A stretch of 32,561 bases of DNA from Anaerolineae bacterium (GCA_016783285.1 JADHWW010000012.1:1-32561); one strand, 5' to 3'. Counted from the first letter of the stretch, positions 1 to 8,411 are shown. A program made the numbers and translations. Notes: generated by a model from the letters alone, not told the origin.

Positions 1-2052
1 TGCTGTCTCATCGCGGGGTGTGGCAAAGCCCAGACTCGTCTCGCGCTTGATCATCTCCGCCCCGACGTTCGAGGTCATGATAATGATCGCGTTGCAAAAG
101 TCCACTTTGCGCCCTCGGGCGTCAGAGAGATTACCTTCTTCCATGATCTGCAACAACATGTTAAAGACCTCGGGATGCGCCTTCTCGACCTCGTCGAAAA
201 CGACGATGGAGTAGGGGCGACGGCGGATAGCCTCGGTGAGTTGGCCCGCATCCTCGTAGCCCACGTAGCCAGGGGGCGCTCCGACCAGCCGGGCCGCCGT
301 GTGCCGCTCCATAAACTCGGACATGTCCAGTTGCAACAGTGCGTCTTCGCTGCCGAACATGAACTCGGCCAGCGCCTTGGCCAGTTCCGTCTTGCCCACC
401 CCGGTGGGGCCGAGGAATATGAAGGAACCGATGGGCCGGTGCGGGTCCCTGAGTCCGGCCCGGGCCCGGCGCACCGCCTTGGCGACCGCAGTGATGGCCT
501 CGTCCTGGCCGACGATACGCCGGTGCAGACCTTCCTCCATGTGCAGCAGTCGCTCCGTCTCATCACCGTGCAACTGGGTCAATGGGATGCCGGTCCACAT
601 CGAGACCACTTCTGCGATGTCATCGGGACTGACGACGACCCCGTTTTTGAGAAAATCAGTCTCCCAACCGGTGCGCAGGGCCTCCAACCCTTCCTGCAAT
701 TCTATCTCTTGATCCCGCAGTACGGCGGCATCCTCGTACCGGTGATCCTCGATGGCTTTGTCCTTGGCCCGCTGCACGATTTTCAGCCTGGCGAACATCT
801 CCCGCAAACTTTTGGCATTGGGCGCCTTGTGCATCCGCACGCGAGAGGCACTCTCGTCTATCACGTCAATCGCCTTGTCCGGGAGATAGCGGTCCGAGAT
901 GTAACGGGCCGAAAGCCGGGCTGCGGCCTCCAGTGCCTCGTCGCTGATGTGCAGTCCGTGATGTTGCTCATAAGCAGATCGGACGCCCTGCAAAATCTCG
1001 ACCGTCTCCTCGACCGATGGCTCCTCAATCGTAATGGACTGAAAGCGCCGCTCCAACGCCGCGTCCGATTCGATGTACTTGCGATACTCCTCCAACGTAG
1101 TCGCGCCAATGCACTGCAATTCGCCCCGGGCCAGGGCGGGCTTGAGAATGTTGGCCGCGTCCACCGCAGAACCGCCCGCTCCAGCCCCGACCAGCATATG
1201 CACCTCGTCTACGAACAGGATACTGTCACTCTCTTTGATTTCGGCGATGACTCTCTTGAGACGCGCTTCGAACTGCCCCCGGAGTATCGTCCCGGCCACC
1301 AACGCGCCGACGTCGAGTTGAAACACACGCTTATCCAGCAACGGCCCGGGAATCTCACCGGTGGCGATGCGCTGTGCCAATCCTTCGACGATGGCCGTCT
1401 TGCCCACGCCGGGCTTGCCGATGAGCGCCGGGTTGTTTTTCGTCCGCCGGGCCAGGATTTGGATCATGCGCTCGGTCTCTATCTCCCGGCCAATGACCGG
1501 ATCCAGTTTATTCTGTTCGGCCAGGGCGGTCAGGTCAATTGCTAATTTGTCTATCAGCGGGGTTTTGGCGGGCTTGCGCCGTTGTTTGCCGGCGTAGACC
1601 GGTTGTCGTTGCAACATCCGGTCGGTGTAGCGGCGGACTTGCTTGCCTGTGACGCCCAGGTGACCGAGTACCTCCAGGGCGGTACCGTCACCCTGGCGCA
1701 CCAACCCCAGTAGAATGTGGTGCGTATCTATCCGAGAGTCGCCCCGGCGTTTAGCCTCGTCCTTCGCCAATTCCAGCACCCTCTTGGTGCGGGGTGTGAG
1801 AGCGAGTTCCCTGTCGAGCAAGGATTGGCGCCGTCGCATAGTGCTGAGCCGCTCGACCCAGTTCTGCACATCGCCAGATTGCAGTCCTATTTCGCGCAAC
1901 ACACGGCTGGCGTTCCCTTCCTCCTCACGCAAAAGCCCCAGCAAGAGGTGCTCGGTGCCGATTTGCACGTGGCGCAAACGCTTGGCCTCTTGCTGGGCCA
2001 ACTCGAGCGCTCGTCGGGCTTCGCTGGTAAAGAATCTGATCAACTTGTCCAT
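1..2052 (-). CDS. clpC: ATP-dependent Clp protease ATP-binding subunit ClpC (partial, C-terminus off window)
   Basis: AAA+ unfoldase that feeds substrates to the ClpP protease. 684 codons are visible. Two N-terminal Clp_N repeats lie at about residues 1-70 and 80-150, with the family signature [11 protein letters not shown] near residue 31. The first AAA domain has Walker A GKPGVGKT at residues 212-219. A coiled middle region near residue 420 contains a UVR-type segment ([13 protein letters not shown]), which marks ClpC rather than ClpB. The second AAA domain has Walker [15 protein letters not shown] near residue 547. The frame runs open into base 1, so roughly the last 130-150 residues expected of the family are missing. 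Start ATG at 2052 ([16 protein letters not shown]) has a GAGGCGAG-like ribosome site just upstream. It lies downstream of, and on the same strand as, the S1 gene. Long antisense frames across it are codon-bias shadows. Confidence 0.96.
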   Translation of the reverse strand, partial: MDKLIRFFTSEARRALELAQQEAKRLRHVQIGTEHLLLGLLREEEGNASRVLREIGLQSGDVQNWVERLSTMRRRQSLLDRELALTPRTKRVLELAKDEAKRRGDSRIDTHHILLGLVRQGDGTALEVLGHLGVTGKQVRRYTDRMLQRQPVYAGKQRRKPAKTPLIDKLAIDLTALAEQNKLDPVIGREIETERMIQILARRTKNNPALIGKPGVGKTAIVEGLAQRIATGEIPGPLLDKRVFQLDVGALVAGTILRGQFEARLKRVIAEIKESDSILFVDEVHMLVGAGAGGSAVDAANILKPALARGELQCIGATTLEEYRKYIESDAALERRFQSITIEEPSVEETVEILQGVRSAYEQHHGLHISDEALEAAARLSARYISDRYLPDKAIDVIDESASRVRMHKAPNAKSLREMFARLKIVQRAKDKAIEDHRYEDAAVLRDQEIELQEGLEALRTGWETDFLKNGVVVSPDDIAEVVSMWTGIPLTQLHGDETERLLHMEEGLHRRIVGQDEAITAVAKAVRRARAGLRDPHRPIGSFIFLGPTGVGKTELAKALAEFMFGSEDALLQLDMSEFMERHTAARLVGAPPGYVGYEDAGQLTEAIRRRPYSIVVFDEVEKAHPEVFNMLLQIMEEGNLSDARGRKVDFCNAIIIMTSNVGAEMIKRETSLGFATPRDETA

Positions 2053-2106
2053 AGTGCCACTCGCCTCATTTCCCGCTGTCTACGGTACGTCTCTTTGTAT
2101 CTTCCC

Positions 2107-2159
2107 AAAAAGGGCGGACCTGTGTGTTCGTCCCTGGGGCAGACACACGGGTCTGCCCC
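2107..2159 (-). terminator. candidate terminator between the S1 gene and clpC
   Basis: Reading the minus strand after the S1 stop codon, there is a perfect 9-bp stem (GGGGCAGAC / GTCTGCCCC at 2136-2144 and 2151-2159). A second, imperfect GC-rich hairpin (2112-2134) follows and ends in a run of five T (A at 2107-2111 on plus). This resembles an intrinsic terminator. The GC-rich hairpins may also be a dispersed repeat, as they look like sequences scattered in related genomes. Moderate confidence. Confidence 0.45.
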
Positions 2160-2168
2160 TACCCCAAA

Positions 2169-3452
2169 TTATTGAGAAGGCACGTCTGTATCCTCTGAAG
2201 ACGCCATGGCCTCAGAAAGCGCGGCTGAGAGAGGACTTGTGGATTCGGGCTGCTCAGCCGCGAGCACCGCCTTCCAATCCTGATCCGGGGTTTCCCCTGC
2301 GGCTACCTGTTTGAGACTCAGCGCCATGCGGTGGCGCGCCCCATCCACGCCGATCACACGCAGCGTGACGGCCTGCCCAGGCTGTACGACGTCACGGGGA
2401 TGAACGACGGGGCCGTCGTCCAGTTCTGATATGTGGATCAGCCCCTCAATAACCTCATCGCCAACGATGCCGGCAAAGGCTCCCCACTTGGTGAGGCGCG
2501 TGATGACCCCTTCGACCAATTGCCCCTTCTGGTAACGCTCTTCGACAGAGACCCAGGGATCGGGCTGCAACCGCTTGAGACTCAGGGCCACCCGCTGGCG
2601 TTCCCGATCCACCCCCAGCACGTAGACCTCGATCTCCTGTCCCACCTCCACCACTTCACGCGGGTGCGCGACGCGCTTCCAGGAAAGTTCGGACAGATGC
2701 ACCAGCCCGTCCACTCCGCCCAGGTCAATGAAAGCGCCAAAATCGGCCAGGTTGATGATCTGACCCCGGCGCACATCGCCCTCGGCCAGTTCGCTCAACA
2801 ATTTCTCGCGCTGGCTCTTACGCCAATCGCGTACGGCGGCCCGCTCGGAGAGAATCAGCCGGTTGCGCTCCTGGTCAACTTCGATGACCTTCAGTTTGAG
2901 GGTCTGGCCGACCAACGCTGCCCAACGGTTCTCACCGCTTGAACCAGCAGATGGCTGAGCGGCAATACGCGAGGAGGCCAACTGCGAACCCGGCACGAAG
3001 CCACGTAGTTTGCCAACGTGTACAGTCACGCCACCCTTGTTGCAGTCAGTGATCTGGCTTTCGACGATGTCCTGGCTTTCGAAGAGACGCTGCGCTTCGC
3101 ACCAATCGCGTGCTATCTGGGCGCGCGCGAGTGAGAGGATGATGTTGCCTTTGTCATCCTCCGGGTCTACAACGTAAACCAATACCTCATCATCCACGTG
3201 GATGGCATCCCGGTCGGCTGGCGACACTTTCTCTAACTCGTACCTCGGCACGATGCCCTCGTACTTGGCGCCGACGTCTACGATAATCTCATTGGGGCCA
3301 GCGCGGATGACTGTTCCCGTAATGATTTGTCCTCGCTTGAGACGCTTGAGGGAAAGATACTGGTCCAGCATCTGCGCCATCGGATTCACTTCCTGGTCGG
3401 CAAAGAATTCGGGCATTTCTTCCCCGGTGGGGCTGATCTGTTCAGTGGGCAT
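2169..3452 (-). CDS. S1 RNA-binding domain protein (ribosomal protein S1-like, four S1 domains)
   Basis: 427 residues. After a short acidic N-terminus, four S1 OB-fold motifs follow in order, numbered from the chosen start: about 37-110 (begins [20 protein letters not shown]), 125-200 (interrupted by a Ser/Ala/Gly-rich loop), 212-285 (contains [19 protein letters not shown]) and 298-370 (contains [19 protein letters not shown]). This matches bacterial S1-like proteins that bind mRNA on the 30S subunit. Four domains are fewer than the six of Escherichia coli S1 but usual in many other phyla. I chose ATG 3452 ([13 protein letters not shown]) because GAGGAG lies about nine bases upstream. The longer frame to 3545 would run into the MITE-like element and has no such site. 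It shares a strand with clpC, separated by a probable terminator. The MITE insertion has replaced its upstream region beyond about 80 bp. Confidence 0.9.
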   Translation of the reverse strand: MPTEQISPTGEEMPEFFADQEVNPMAQMLDQYLSLKRLKRGQIITGTVIRAGPNEIIVDVGAKYEGIVPRYELEKVSPADRDAIHVDDEVLVYVVDPEDDKGNIILSLARAQIARDWCEAQRLFESQDIVESQITDCNKGGVTVHVGKLRGFVPGSQLASSRIAAQPSAGSSGENRWAALVGQTLKLKVIEVDQERNRLILSERAAVRDWRKSQREKLLSELAEGDVRRGQIINLADFGAFIDLGGVDGLVHLSELSWKRVAHPREVVEVGQEIEVYVLGVDRERQRVALSLKRLQPDPWVSVEERYQKGQLVEGVITRLTKWGAFAGIVGDEVIEGLIHISELDDGPVVHPRDVVQPGQAVTLRVIGVDGARHRMALSLKQVAAGETPDQDWKAVLAAEQPESTSPLSAALSEAMASSEDTDVPSQ

Positions 3453-3533
3453 ACTGTCCGCTCCTCGTATGGCGATGCCGTAATTATAGGCTGTTTGGCG
3501 ATAAACCGCAAGCGAGCAGTGTGGGCTCTTTCC

Positions 3534-3674
3534 CAATGTCATCAAGTTAAGACTTCGGAAGTCTGCCGTCGGAGATTTTGAAGGAGAAATCAGCCCGGAA
3601 CTGCGTCAAAAGCCGTTGGGTAGAGCACTTTTAAGACTTCCGAAGTCTGGCTCATCCTTAACTTGATGACATTA
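3534..3674. mobile_element. MITE-like element with 18-bp inverted termini and 11-bp target duplication
   Basis: The left end (3534-3551) and right end (3657-3674) are inverted copies of an 18-bp sequence, AATGTCATCAAGTTAAG preceded by C or T. Both flanks carry the identical 11-mer GGGCTCTTTCC (3523-3533 and 3675-3685), as expected of a target-site duplication. Just inside each end is a 15-bp imperfect palindrome, AGACTTCGGAAGTCT on the left (3550-3564) and its reverse complement on the right (3634-3648). The 141-bp body encodes no protein. An 11-bp duplication would fit IS4-type transposases; that assignment is inference. It sits between the S1 gene and the tRNA promoter. Confidence 0.8.
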
Positions 3675-3689
3675 GGGCTCTTTCCAGAC

Positions 3690-3717
3690 TTGCGCGCTTT
3701 GGAACCTATGGTATAAT
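3690..3717 (+). promoter_or_regulatory. promoter of tRNA-Gly
   Basis: TTGCGC (3690-3695), a 16-bp spacer and a perfect TATAAT (3712-3717), preceded by TGG in extended -10 style. It lies 13 bases before the mature tRNA 5' end. Its -35 box begins five bases downstream of the right target duplication of the MITE-like element. Confidence 0.7.
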
Positions 3718-3730
3718 ATTTTCGTCTTAA

Positions 3731-3803
3731 GCGGGCGTAGTTCAGTTGGTAGAACACCTCCTTGCCAAGGAGAAGGTCACGAGTTCGAGTCTCGTCGCCC
3801 GCT
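3731..3803 (+). tRNA. tRNA-Gly (anticodon GCC)
   Basis: 73-nt cloverleaf without encoded CCA. Acceptor stem GCGGGCG pairs with CGCCCGC with discriminator U. The D arm is closed by GTTC/GAAC. The anticodon stem CTCCT/AGGAG encloses the loop TTGCCAA, giving anticodon GCC (glycine). The T arm contains GTTCGAGTC. It has its own promoter and a strong intrinsic terminator, so it is a single-gene transcription unit. Confidence 0.97.
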
Positions 3804-3821
3804 CTGCTTCCGAAACGTTGT

Positions 3822-3872
3822 GACCAGGAGGGGAAAGCGGGATGTGCGCTTCCAGCCTCTTGGTCTTTTTTT
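3822..3872 (+). terminator. intrinsic terminator of tRNA-Gly
   Basis: A 10-bp stem, GACCAGGAGG with CCTCTTGGTC (one G-U pair), is extended by an inner stem GGAAAGCG/GCGCTTCC. A run of seven T follows (3866-3872). Confidence 0.9.
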
Positions 3873-3906
3873 ATACTCCGCCGCTAGCGTGTGGCGGTGG
3901 ATGTGG

Positions 3907-3912
3907 TATAAT
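3907..3912 (+). promoter_or_regulatory. -10 box upstream of the LysM lipoprotein gene
   Basis: Perfect TATAAT preceded by TGG, 36 bases before the ATG. No convincing -35 box is visible; the TGG context suggests an extended -10 promoter. Confidence 0.5.
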
Positions 3913-3947
3913 CTAATGCGTAATGCGTAAGAGCGAAGAAGAAGACG

Positions 3948-4964
3948 ATGCTTGATCTGGAGACCCCTTTCATCCGATGTATTTTTCTGGCAATGGCGCT
4001 GATGACGTTGACGGCCTGTGGCGAGGTAATCACCCCCCAGCCAACCGTCGTCACGCCGTCCACGATTGCCAGCGCGCCAACCTCGGCGCTGGCAGCGTCC
4101 ACACCCACGTTCCACCCAACCGCCACGGCGCCGCTCCTCCCACTGGCCGCCACGGCGACACCGACCATCACCCCCACGCCCGTCACTCATGTCATCCAGG
4201 AAGGGGAGACGCTGCTGAGCATTGCTTACGAGTACGGGGTGAGCCTGCAGGCGCTCCAGGCGGCCAACGACATCGAGAATCCACTGTTGCTGCAAATCGG
4301 CCAGGAACTCGTCATCCCCATCGGCGAGGAAACGACCGAAACCACACTCGGCCTGCTGCTACCCACTCCCACGCCGCTGCCATTTAGCGCGCAAGCCGTC
4401 GCCTTTTACGAGACGCCCGTCGGCGGTCTGGAATGTCTGGGTGAGATAACCAACACTACCGCTCTCACTTTGACCAACGTGCTGGTGCGCGTCACGCTCC
4501 ACGATGACACGGGGGCCGCGCTGATGGCCGGGGACGCTCTTGCAGCGGTGGACCTGATCCCGCCTGGCAGCCGCTCTCCGTTCCGCATCCTGTTCACGGC
4601 CCCGCCCACAACCTGGGCCAGCCCACAGGTGACGATTATCCGCGGCGAGGCGGCCGGAGCGTTAGCCGCCGCCTATGTGCCGATTACCGTGACCGAGGTA
4701 GAGAGCCAACCCTCCGGTTCGCAGTTCCAGGTGAGCGGCATAGTGCGGAATGACAGCGCAGAGCAGGCCGCCGGTCACGTGAGCGTAATCGTGACGACCT
4801 ACGATGCCCAGGGACTGGTCACCGGATTTCGACAGGGGACAGTAGAGACCGAGGGCCCACTTGCGCCCGGTGCGACAGCGCCGTTCACCCTGTTGTTCAC
4901 CTACCACGGTGACGTCCCCACTGATTTTAACGTCGTCGCGTTGAGCCGCATCCTGACTGAGTAA
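3948..4964 (+). CDS. LysM-domain lipoprotein
   Basis: 338 residues. A lipoprotein signal (hydrophobic FLAMALMTLTAC, lipobox LTAC, Cys24) implies export and lipid anchoring on the outside of the membrane. A Pro/Thr/Ala-rich linker (about 28-78) leads to one LysM domain (about 80-125, HVIQEGETLLSIAYEYGV to IGQELVIPI), which in this family binds peptidoglycan or other glycans. The C-terminal 200 residues look beta-rich, with two repeated halves that mention added functional groups around NTTALTLTNVLVRVTLHD and RNDSAEQAAGHVSVIVTTYD. They resemble the FxLYD/DUF3426-like beta-sandwich of cell-surface proteins. A purine-rich stretch (GAAGAAGAAGA) lies before the ATG. It probably shares transcription with the downstream PlsC gene, 21 bp away. 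Confidence 0.88.
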   Translation: MLDLETPFIRCIFLAMALMTLTACGEVITPQPTVVTPSTIASAPTSALAASTPTFHPTATAPLLPLAATATPTITPTPVTHVIQEGETLLSIAYEYGVSLQALQAANDIENPLLLQIGQELVIPIGEETTETTLGLLLPTPTPLPFSAQAVAFYETPVGGLECLGEITNTTALTLTNVLVRVTLHDDTGAALMAGDALAAVDLIPPGSRSPFRILFTAPPTTWASPQVTIIRGEAAGALAAAYVPITVTEVESQPSGSQFQVSGIVRNDSAEQAAGHVSVIVTTYDAQGLVTGFRQGTVETEGPLAPGATAPFTLLFTYHGDVPTDFNVVALSRILTE

Positions 4965-4985
4965 ACCATCAATGGGAGGATAGCC

Positions 4986-5669
4986 GTGCTGTACCGCGTT
5001 TTGCGCGCTGTCGTCAACGTCCTCCTCGGCCTGATTTCTCGTCGGGAGTACGTCGGGCTGGAGAACATCCCCGCCGAGCCACCGTACATCCTGGTGACCA
5101 ATCACCTGGCCGCCTTCGATTCCCCTTTGCTGATGGCCGTGTGCCCGCACACGATCCGTGCCTTCGCCGCGGCCAAGCACAGGCGCAATCCGATCTACGC
5201 CCCGATACTGGCGATAGTGGGTTCGATATGGGTGCGGCGGGGCGAGGTGGATCGTAAGGCACTGCGGGAGGCGTTGGATGTGCTGAAGCGCGGGGAAGTG
5301 TTGGGGATGGCCCCGGAGGGCACCCGTGCCCGCGGCACCTACGCGCTACAGAAAGGAAAAACCGGCGCGGCCTACCTGGCCACCCGCGCTGACGTGCCCA
5401 TCGTGCCGGTGGGACTGACCGGCACCGAGCAGATCAAACACAACCTGCCTCGACTGCGGCGCACCCGCGTGCGGGTCGTCGTCGGCAAGCCCTTCCGTCT
5501 GCCCGAGAGCGGCCGGGTGCGGAGCCAGAAATTGCGCGAGTACACCGACCTCATCATGCACCACATCGCCGAACTGTTGCCGGAGGAGTACAGGGGAGAG
5601 TATGGGAGTGTGGGGGTGTGGGAGTGTGGGAGTGCGGGAGGTCTAAATGGCACTGGTGAAGCATTATAA
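4986..5669 (+). CDS. plsC: 1-acyl-sn-glycerol-3-phosphate acyltransferase (PlsC family)
   Basis: 227 residues. Membrane-associated acyltransferase that converts lysophosphatidate to phosphatidate in phospholipid synthesis. The catalytic HX4D motif is NHLAAFD (His40, Asp45). The substrate-binding motif APEGTRARG lies at 109-117, and the hydrophobic VPIVPVGLTG follows near 140. Start GTG 4986 has GGGAGGA five bases upstream. The family fold ends at about residue 205 (LLPEEYRGEYG). The last 20 or so residues, with repeated GSVGVWECGSAGG, are encoded by the G-rich left arm of the repeat at 5595-5895, so the native stop has probably been lost and replaced by repeat sequence. Confidence 0.92.
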   Translation: MLYRVLRAVVNVLLGLISRREYVGLENIPAEPPYILVTNHLAAFDSPLLMAVCPHTIRAFAAAKHRRNPIYAPILAIVGSIWVRRGEVDRKALREALDVLKRGEVLGMAPEGTRARGTYALQKGKTGAAYLATRADVPIVPVGLTGTEQIKHNLPRLRRTRVRVVVGKPFRLPESGRVRSQKLREYTDLIMHHIAELLPEEYRGEYGSVGVWECGSAGGLNGTGEAL

Positions 5670-5895
5670 GGAATTGCGTGTGTATCAGCAGGCGTTTGCG
5701 GCGAAGTTGGTACATTGGTATATTGGTAAACTGGTAAATTGGGTGACAGAGACCCACTACCAGTTTCCCGGTTTCCCAATCTACCAGTTTCCCAACCCCA
5801 ACGCCTGGTGCGGTCCATCAAAGTTGCGCGAACCCACCGCTCCCTACTACGCCCACACTCCCATACCCTCCCATACCCCCACACCCCCATACTCT
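5595..5895. repeat. low-complexity foldback with two nested pairs of inverted arms
   Basis: Outer arms: a G-rich strand made of GGGAGTGTGG-like units (5597-5640) and a C-rich strand of CCCATACCC/CCCACACTCC-like units (5851-5895). Their outer ends are inverted copies, AGAGTATGGG against CCCATACTCT. Inner arms: TTGGTA/ACTGGTAAATTGG units (5706-5742) and CCAGTTTCCC/CCAATCTACC units (5760-5797). Each arm is a short-period imperfect tandem repeat. The same inner unit recurs at 17361-17431. The foldback overlaps the end of plsC and encloses a four-helix-bundle gene remnant. Confidence 0.75.
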
Positions 5896-5919
5896 GACGC
5901 AGGCACAGACGAGCAATGA
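5647..5919 (+). pseudogene. four-helix-bundle (S23/IVP-like) protein gene, internally replaced by repeat
   Basis: The frame starts with a good ribosome site (GGGAGG six bases before ATG 5647). Its first 20 residues, MALVKHYKELRVYQQAFAAK, look like the conserved N-terminus of the four-helix-bundle proteins related to 23S rRNA intervening-sequence proteins. These are normally about 120 residues. After that the frame is translated repeat (VHWYIGKLVNW, QFPGFPIYQFPNP). A short non-repeat stretch AWCGPSKLREP then appears and could be what is left of the original C-terminus. The helical core is missing, so no functional product is expected. Family assignment rests on the N-terminus alone. Confidence 0.5.
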
Positions 5920-7205
5920 AACCTATGCGCTCCCCCATCGCAGACGACGCCCCCGCCACTCCTCTGCCGCCAGCCAGCCGCCGCTTCCTGCTCGCCGCAG
6001 CATACGTCACCACGGCAGCCATCTACGCTGTCACTCTATTGGCCGCCCCCGAACTGCGCCAGTCTGCCGTATGGCCTGCCTTCACCGCTCTCTTCGCCTC
6101 CTTCGCTCTCACCATTTCCTTCATGCCCGATGCCAACGGGCCGCTTTGGCAGCGCGGCGGCCCGCTGCTGCTCCAGGCCGGTCTGATCTTTGCCATCCTG
6201 CTCGTCGGCCGGGGGGACCCCTATCTGCCCATTCTCTACTTCATCGTCGTCCCTGCGGCCTATCTCCGGCTCACCTTTCGCCAGGCGAGCGGTTTCACGC
6301 TGCTCTGCGCCGGCGCGCTGTTCCTGGACTATCTGCTATTGAGTGACGTAGAGACGGCGCTGGCCATGCTGTTCTCTTACGGGGGCGGCTTCGTCTTCTT
6401 CATCGCCGTCAGTGTCTCCCTGACCCAGCAGCAGCGGGAACGGCAACGGGCCGAGCGATTGCTGGCCGAACTGGAAGCCGCCCATCGCCGACTACAGGCT
6501 TACGCCGTCCAGGTCGAGGCGCTGGCCGTGGCCGAGGAGCGCAACCGGCTGGCCCGCGAGATCCACGACAGCCTGGGCCACTACCTGACTACTATCACCG
6601 TGCAACTGGAGGCGGCGCGCAAACTCATCGCCACGCAGCCTGGGCGGGCCGCCGAATCCATTGCCAAGGCGGAGTATCTGGCCCGCGAGAGCCTGGCCGA
6701 GGTGCGGCGCTCGGTAGCGGCGCTGCGGGCCACGCCGCTGGATACGGCGGCGCTGGGCGAGGCCATCGGCGAGGTGGTGGAAAGTCTGCGCGTCAGTGGG
6801 ATCGTGACGACTTTCACGATTGAGGGAGAGACCCACCCGCTGCCGATCCAGACCAAGACGGCTCTCTACCGTGCTGCCCAGGAGGGGCTGACCAACGTGC
6901 GCAAGCACGCCAGCGCCAGTGCTGTCCAGGTGACGTTGACCTACGAACCGGAGTGGGTAATGCTGACCATCAGCGATAACGGCATAGGCCGGCGCGGGGA
7001 GGAGACCGAGGGCTTTGGGCTGCTGGGTCTGCGGGAACGGGTGGCGTTGCTGGGGGGCTCAGTCAAGGCCGGTGACTGCCCCGAAGGAGGCTTCCGGCTG
7101 CGGGTGGAGGTGCCGGGGCTGGAAGTGCCCACTCCGACCCGCTCCCACGGGGGGAATGAAACTTCCAGCGCCGCCTCTTCAGGGCGGCGTGGCCCAGATG
7201 GCTAA
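5916..7205 (+). CDS. sensor histidine kinase, NarX/DesK type (HisKA_3 + HATPase_c)
   Basis: 429 residues. The N-terminal third contains about five or six hydrophobic helices (about 25-170), followed by a coiled segment rich in Arg/Glu (QQQRERQRAERLLAELEAAH). The dimerisation/phosphoacceptor motif AEERNRLAREIHDSLGH places the phosphorylated His at residue 217. ATPase motifs follow: the N-box-like RAAQEGLTNVRKHA and the G-box DNGIG...GFGLLGLRERV. No periplasmic sensor domain is seen, so the signal is probably sensed within or near the membrane. The last 25 residues (after VPGLEV) are hydrophilic, contain a GCCGCC/GGCGGC hairpin at DNA level and look unrelated to the domain. Its likely partner is the response regulator at 7646, separated only by a nucleotidyltransferase gene. 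Confidence 0.93.
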   Translation: MKPMRSPIADDAPATPLPPASRRFLLAAAYVTTAAIYAVTLLAAPELRQSAVWPAFTALFASFALTISFMPDANGPLWQRGGPLLLQAGLIFAILLVGRGDPYLPILYFIVVPAAYLRLTFRQASGFTLLCAGALFLDYLLLSDVETALAMLFSYGGGFVFFIAVSVSLTQQQRERQRAERLLAELEAAHRRLQAYAVQVEALAVAEERNRLAREIHDSLGHYLTTITVQLEAARKLIATQPGRAAESIAKAEYLARESLAEVRRSVAALRATPLDTAALGEAIGEVVESLRVSGIVTTFTIEGETHPLPIQTKTALYRAAQEGLTNVRKHASASAVQVTLTYEPEWVMLTISDNGIGRRGEETEGFGLLGLRERVALLGGSVKAGDCPEGGFRLRVEVPGLEVPTPTRSHGGNETSSAASSGRRGPDG

Positions 7206-7229
7206 CTTCACATCGGCGGCGAAAGCGGG

Positions 7230-7235
7230 TATAAT
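7230..7235 (+). promoter_or_regulatory. -10 box before the nucleotidyltransferase gene
   Basis: Perfect TATAAT in the context GGGTATAATGAG, 24 bases before ATG 7259. The same GGGTATAATGAG context occurs at 8410-8420 before the ABC operon. The -35 region is poor. It would give the nucleotidyltransferase and response regulator a transcript separate from the kinase. Confidence 0.5.
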
Positions 7236-7258
7236 GAGCAAGAGAGGAGGAAGTGCAA

Positions 7259-7645
7259 ATGGCTGAAGAGGGAGTGGCTGTGAACCGGCGTACACTCTCA
7301 TCTCTGCCCGAACGAGAGCGACGCGCCATCGAGGCATTTCTGAAGCGAGTGCGGCGGGCCTACCCGCAACGGGTGAAGCAGATGCGTCTTTTCGGCTCGA
7401 AGGCCCGGGGCGACAGCAATGCCGACTCGGACATTGACATCCTGCTGGTTGTGGACGAAGAAGATTGGCGCTTCCGCCACGCCATCAGTAACGTCGCAGC
7501 GGACGTATCGCTGGCCTACGATGTGCTCGTCGAACCCCGGGTCATCGGCCAGGCGCGATGGGACGAGATGCGCCGCCACCGCTTCGCCCTGTACGAGAAC
7601 GTGCAGGCTGAGGGGGTTGGGCTGGTCTCAGCGGGGTCGGCATAG
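7259..7645 (+). CDS. minimal nucleotidyltransferase (MNT / NTP_transf_2 family)
   Basis: 128 residues. The Pol-beta-type nucleotidyltransferase signature LFGSKARGDSNADSDIDILL is complete: Gly46-Ser47, metal-binding Asp58 and Asp60, and a likely third carboxylate Asp88 in AYDVLVEP. Such minimal domains are usually antitoxins of HEPN-MNT pairs that modify the HEPN toxin with nucleotides, or stand-alone transferases. No HEPN gene lies beside it. ATG 7259 is preferred because GAGGAGG ends eight bases upstream; an in-frame GTG at 7253 is too close. Its TAG stop is immediately followed by the ATG of the response regulator (no gap), so the two are co-translated. Confidence 0.85.
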   Translation: MAEEGVAVNRRTLSSLPERERRAIEAFLKRVRRAYPQRVKQMRLFGSKARGDSNADSDIDILLVVDEEDWRFRHAISNVAADVSLAYDVLVEPRVIGQARWDEMRRHRFALYENVQAEGVGLVSAGSA

Positions 7646-8299
7646 ATGCAGATCCGTGTCCTCCTGGCCGACGACCAACAACTGATGCGCGAGGGGCTGC
7701 GCGTGCTGCTGGACCTGACCCCCGACATCCGCGTGGTGGGTGAGGCCGGCGATGGGGTCGAGGCGGTAGAGCGGGCGCTGGCTTTGCGGCCCGACGTGGT
7801 GCTGATGGACGTGCGCATGCCAGTGCTCGACGGTGTGGCCGCCACGCGTCGCCTCCACGACGCCTGCCCCGAGGTCAAGGTCATCATCCTCACCACCTTC
7901 GACGACGACGAGTACGTCTTCGAGGGGCTGCGGGCCGGGGCGGTTGGCTACCTGCTCAAGGACGTGCCCTCGGAGCAACTGGCCGAGGCGATCCGCGCCA
8001 CCGCCCGGGGCGAGGCCTTCATCCAGCCCTCCGTGGCCCGCAAGGTGGTGGCCGAGTTCGCCCGCCTGACCGAGCGGGAGCACCGTCGCCGCGAGCAGCC
8101 GCTGGTCGAGCCGTTGAGCGCGCGGGAGTTGGAGGTGCTGGCGCTGGTAGCCGAAGGGTTCTCCAACCGCGAGATCGGCGAGCGGTTGTTTATCACCGAG
8201 GGGACGGTGAAGAACCACGTCAGCAACGTCCTGGCCAAACTGGGAGTGCGCGACCGGACGCAGGCGGTACTGAGGGCCCAGGAGATGGGACTGTTGTAG
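7646..8299 (+). CDS. NarL/LuxR-family response regulator
   Basis: 217 residues. Receiver domain at about 1-120 with acidic pair Asp9/Asp10, phosphoacceptor Asp55 (VVLMDVRMP), Thr in ILTTF and Lys in YLLKDVP. A linker follows, then a LuxR-type helix-turn-helix (about 152-215: LSARELEVLALVAEGFSNRE, EGTVKNHVSNVLAKLGVRDR). It is the natural partner of the kinase at 5916. Phosphorylation would promote dimerisation and DNA binding. The downstream ABC exporter operon is a plausible target, as in LiaRS/DesKR-like loci, but no shared operator was identified. Confidence 0.95.
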   Translation: MQIRVLLADDQQLMREGLRVLLDLTPDIRVVGEAGDGVEAVERALALRPDVVLMDVRMPVLDGVAATRRLHDACPEVKVIILTTFDDDEYVFEGLRAGAVGYLLKDVPSEQLAEAIRATARGEAFIQPSVARKVVAEFARLTEREHRRREQPLVEPLSARELEVLALVAEGFSNREIGERLFITEGTVKNHVSNVLAKLGVRDRTQAVLRAQEMGLL

Positions 8300-8334
8300 C
8301 ACTTGTGTGCCCTGAGAGTATGACTTTCGTCACA

Positions 8335-8361
8335 GCGGGCCCTGAAAGGGCCTGCTTTTTT
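8335..8361 (+). terminator. intrinsic terminator after the response regulator
   Basis: 9-bp stem GCGGGCCCT/AGGGCCTGC (one G-U pair) with a three-base loop, then six T. It separates the two-component unit from the ABC operon. Confidence 0.9.
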
Positions 8362-8411
8362 ATGTCCCCACAATCCCCCTTCCGGCACATCACAAACGAC
8401 CCCCGACGGGG

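Noticed and set aside
175..1545. 456-residue plus-strand open frame
   Set aside because: It is exactly antisense to clpC, has no domain and no ribosome site; the minus-strand frame carries all ClpC motifs.
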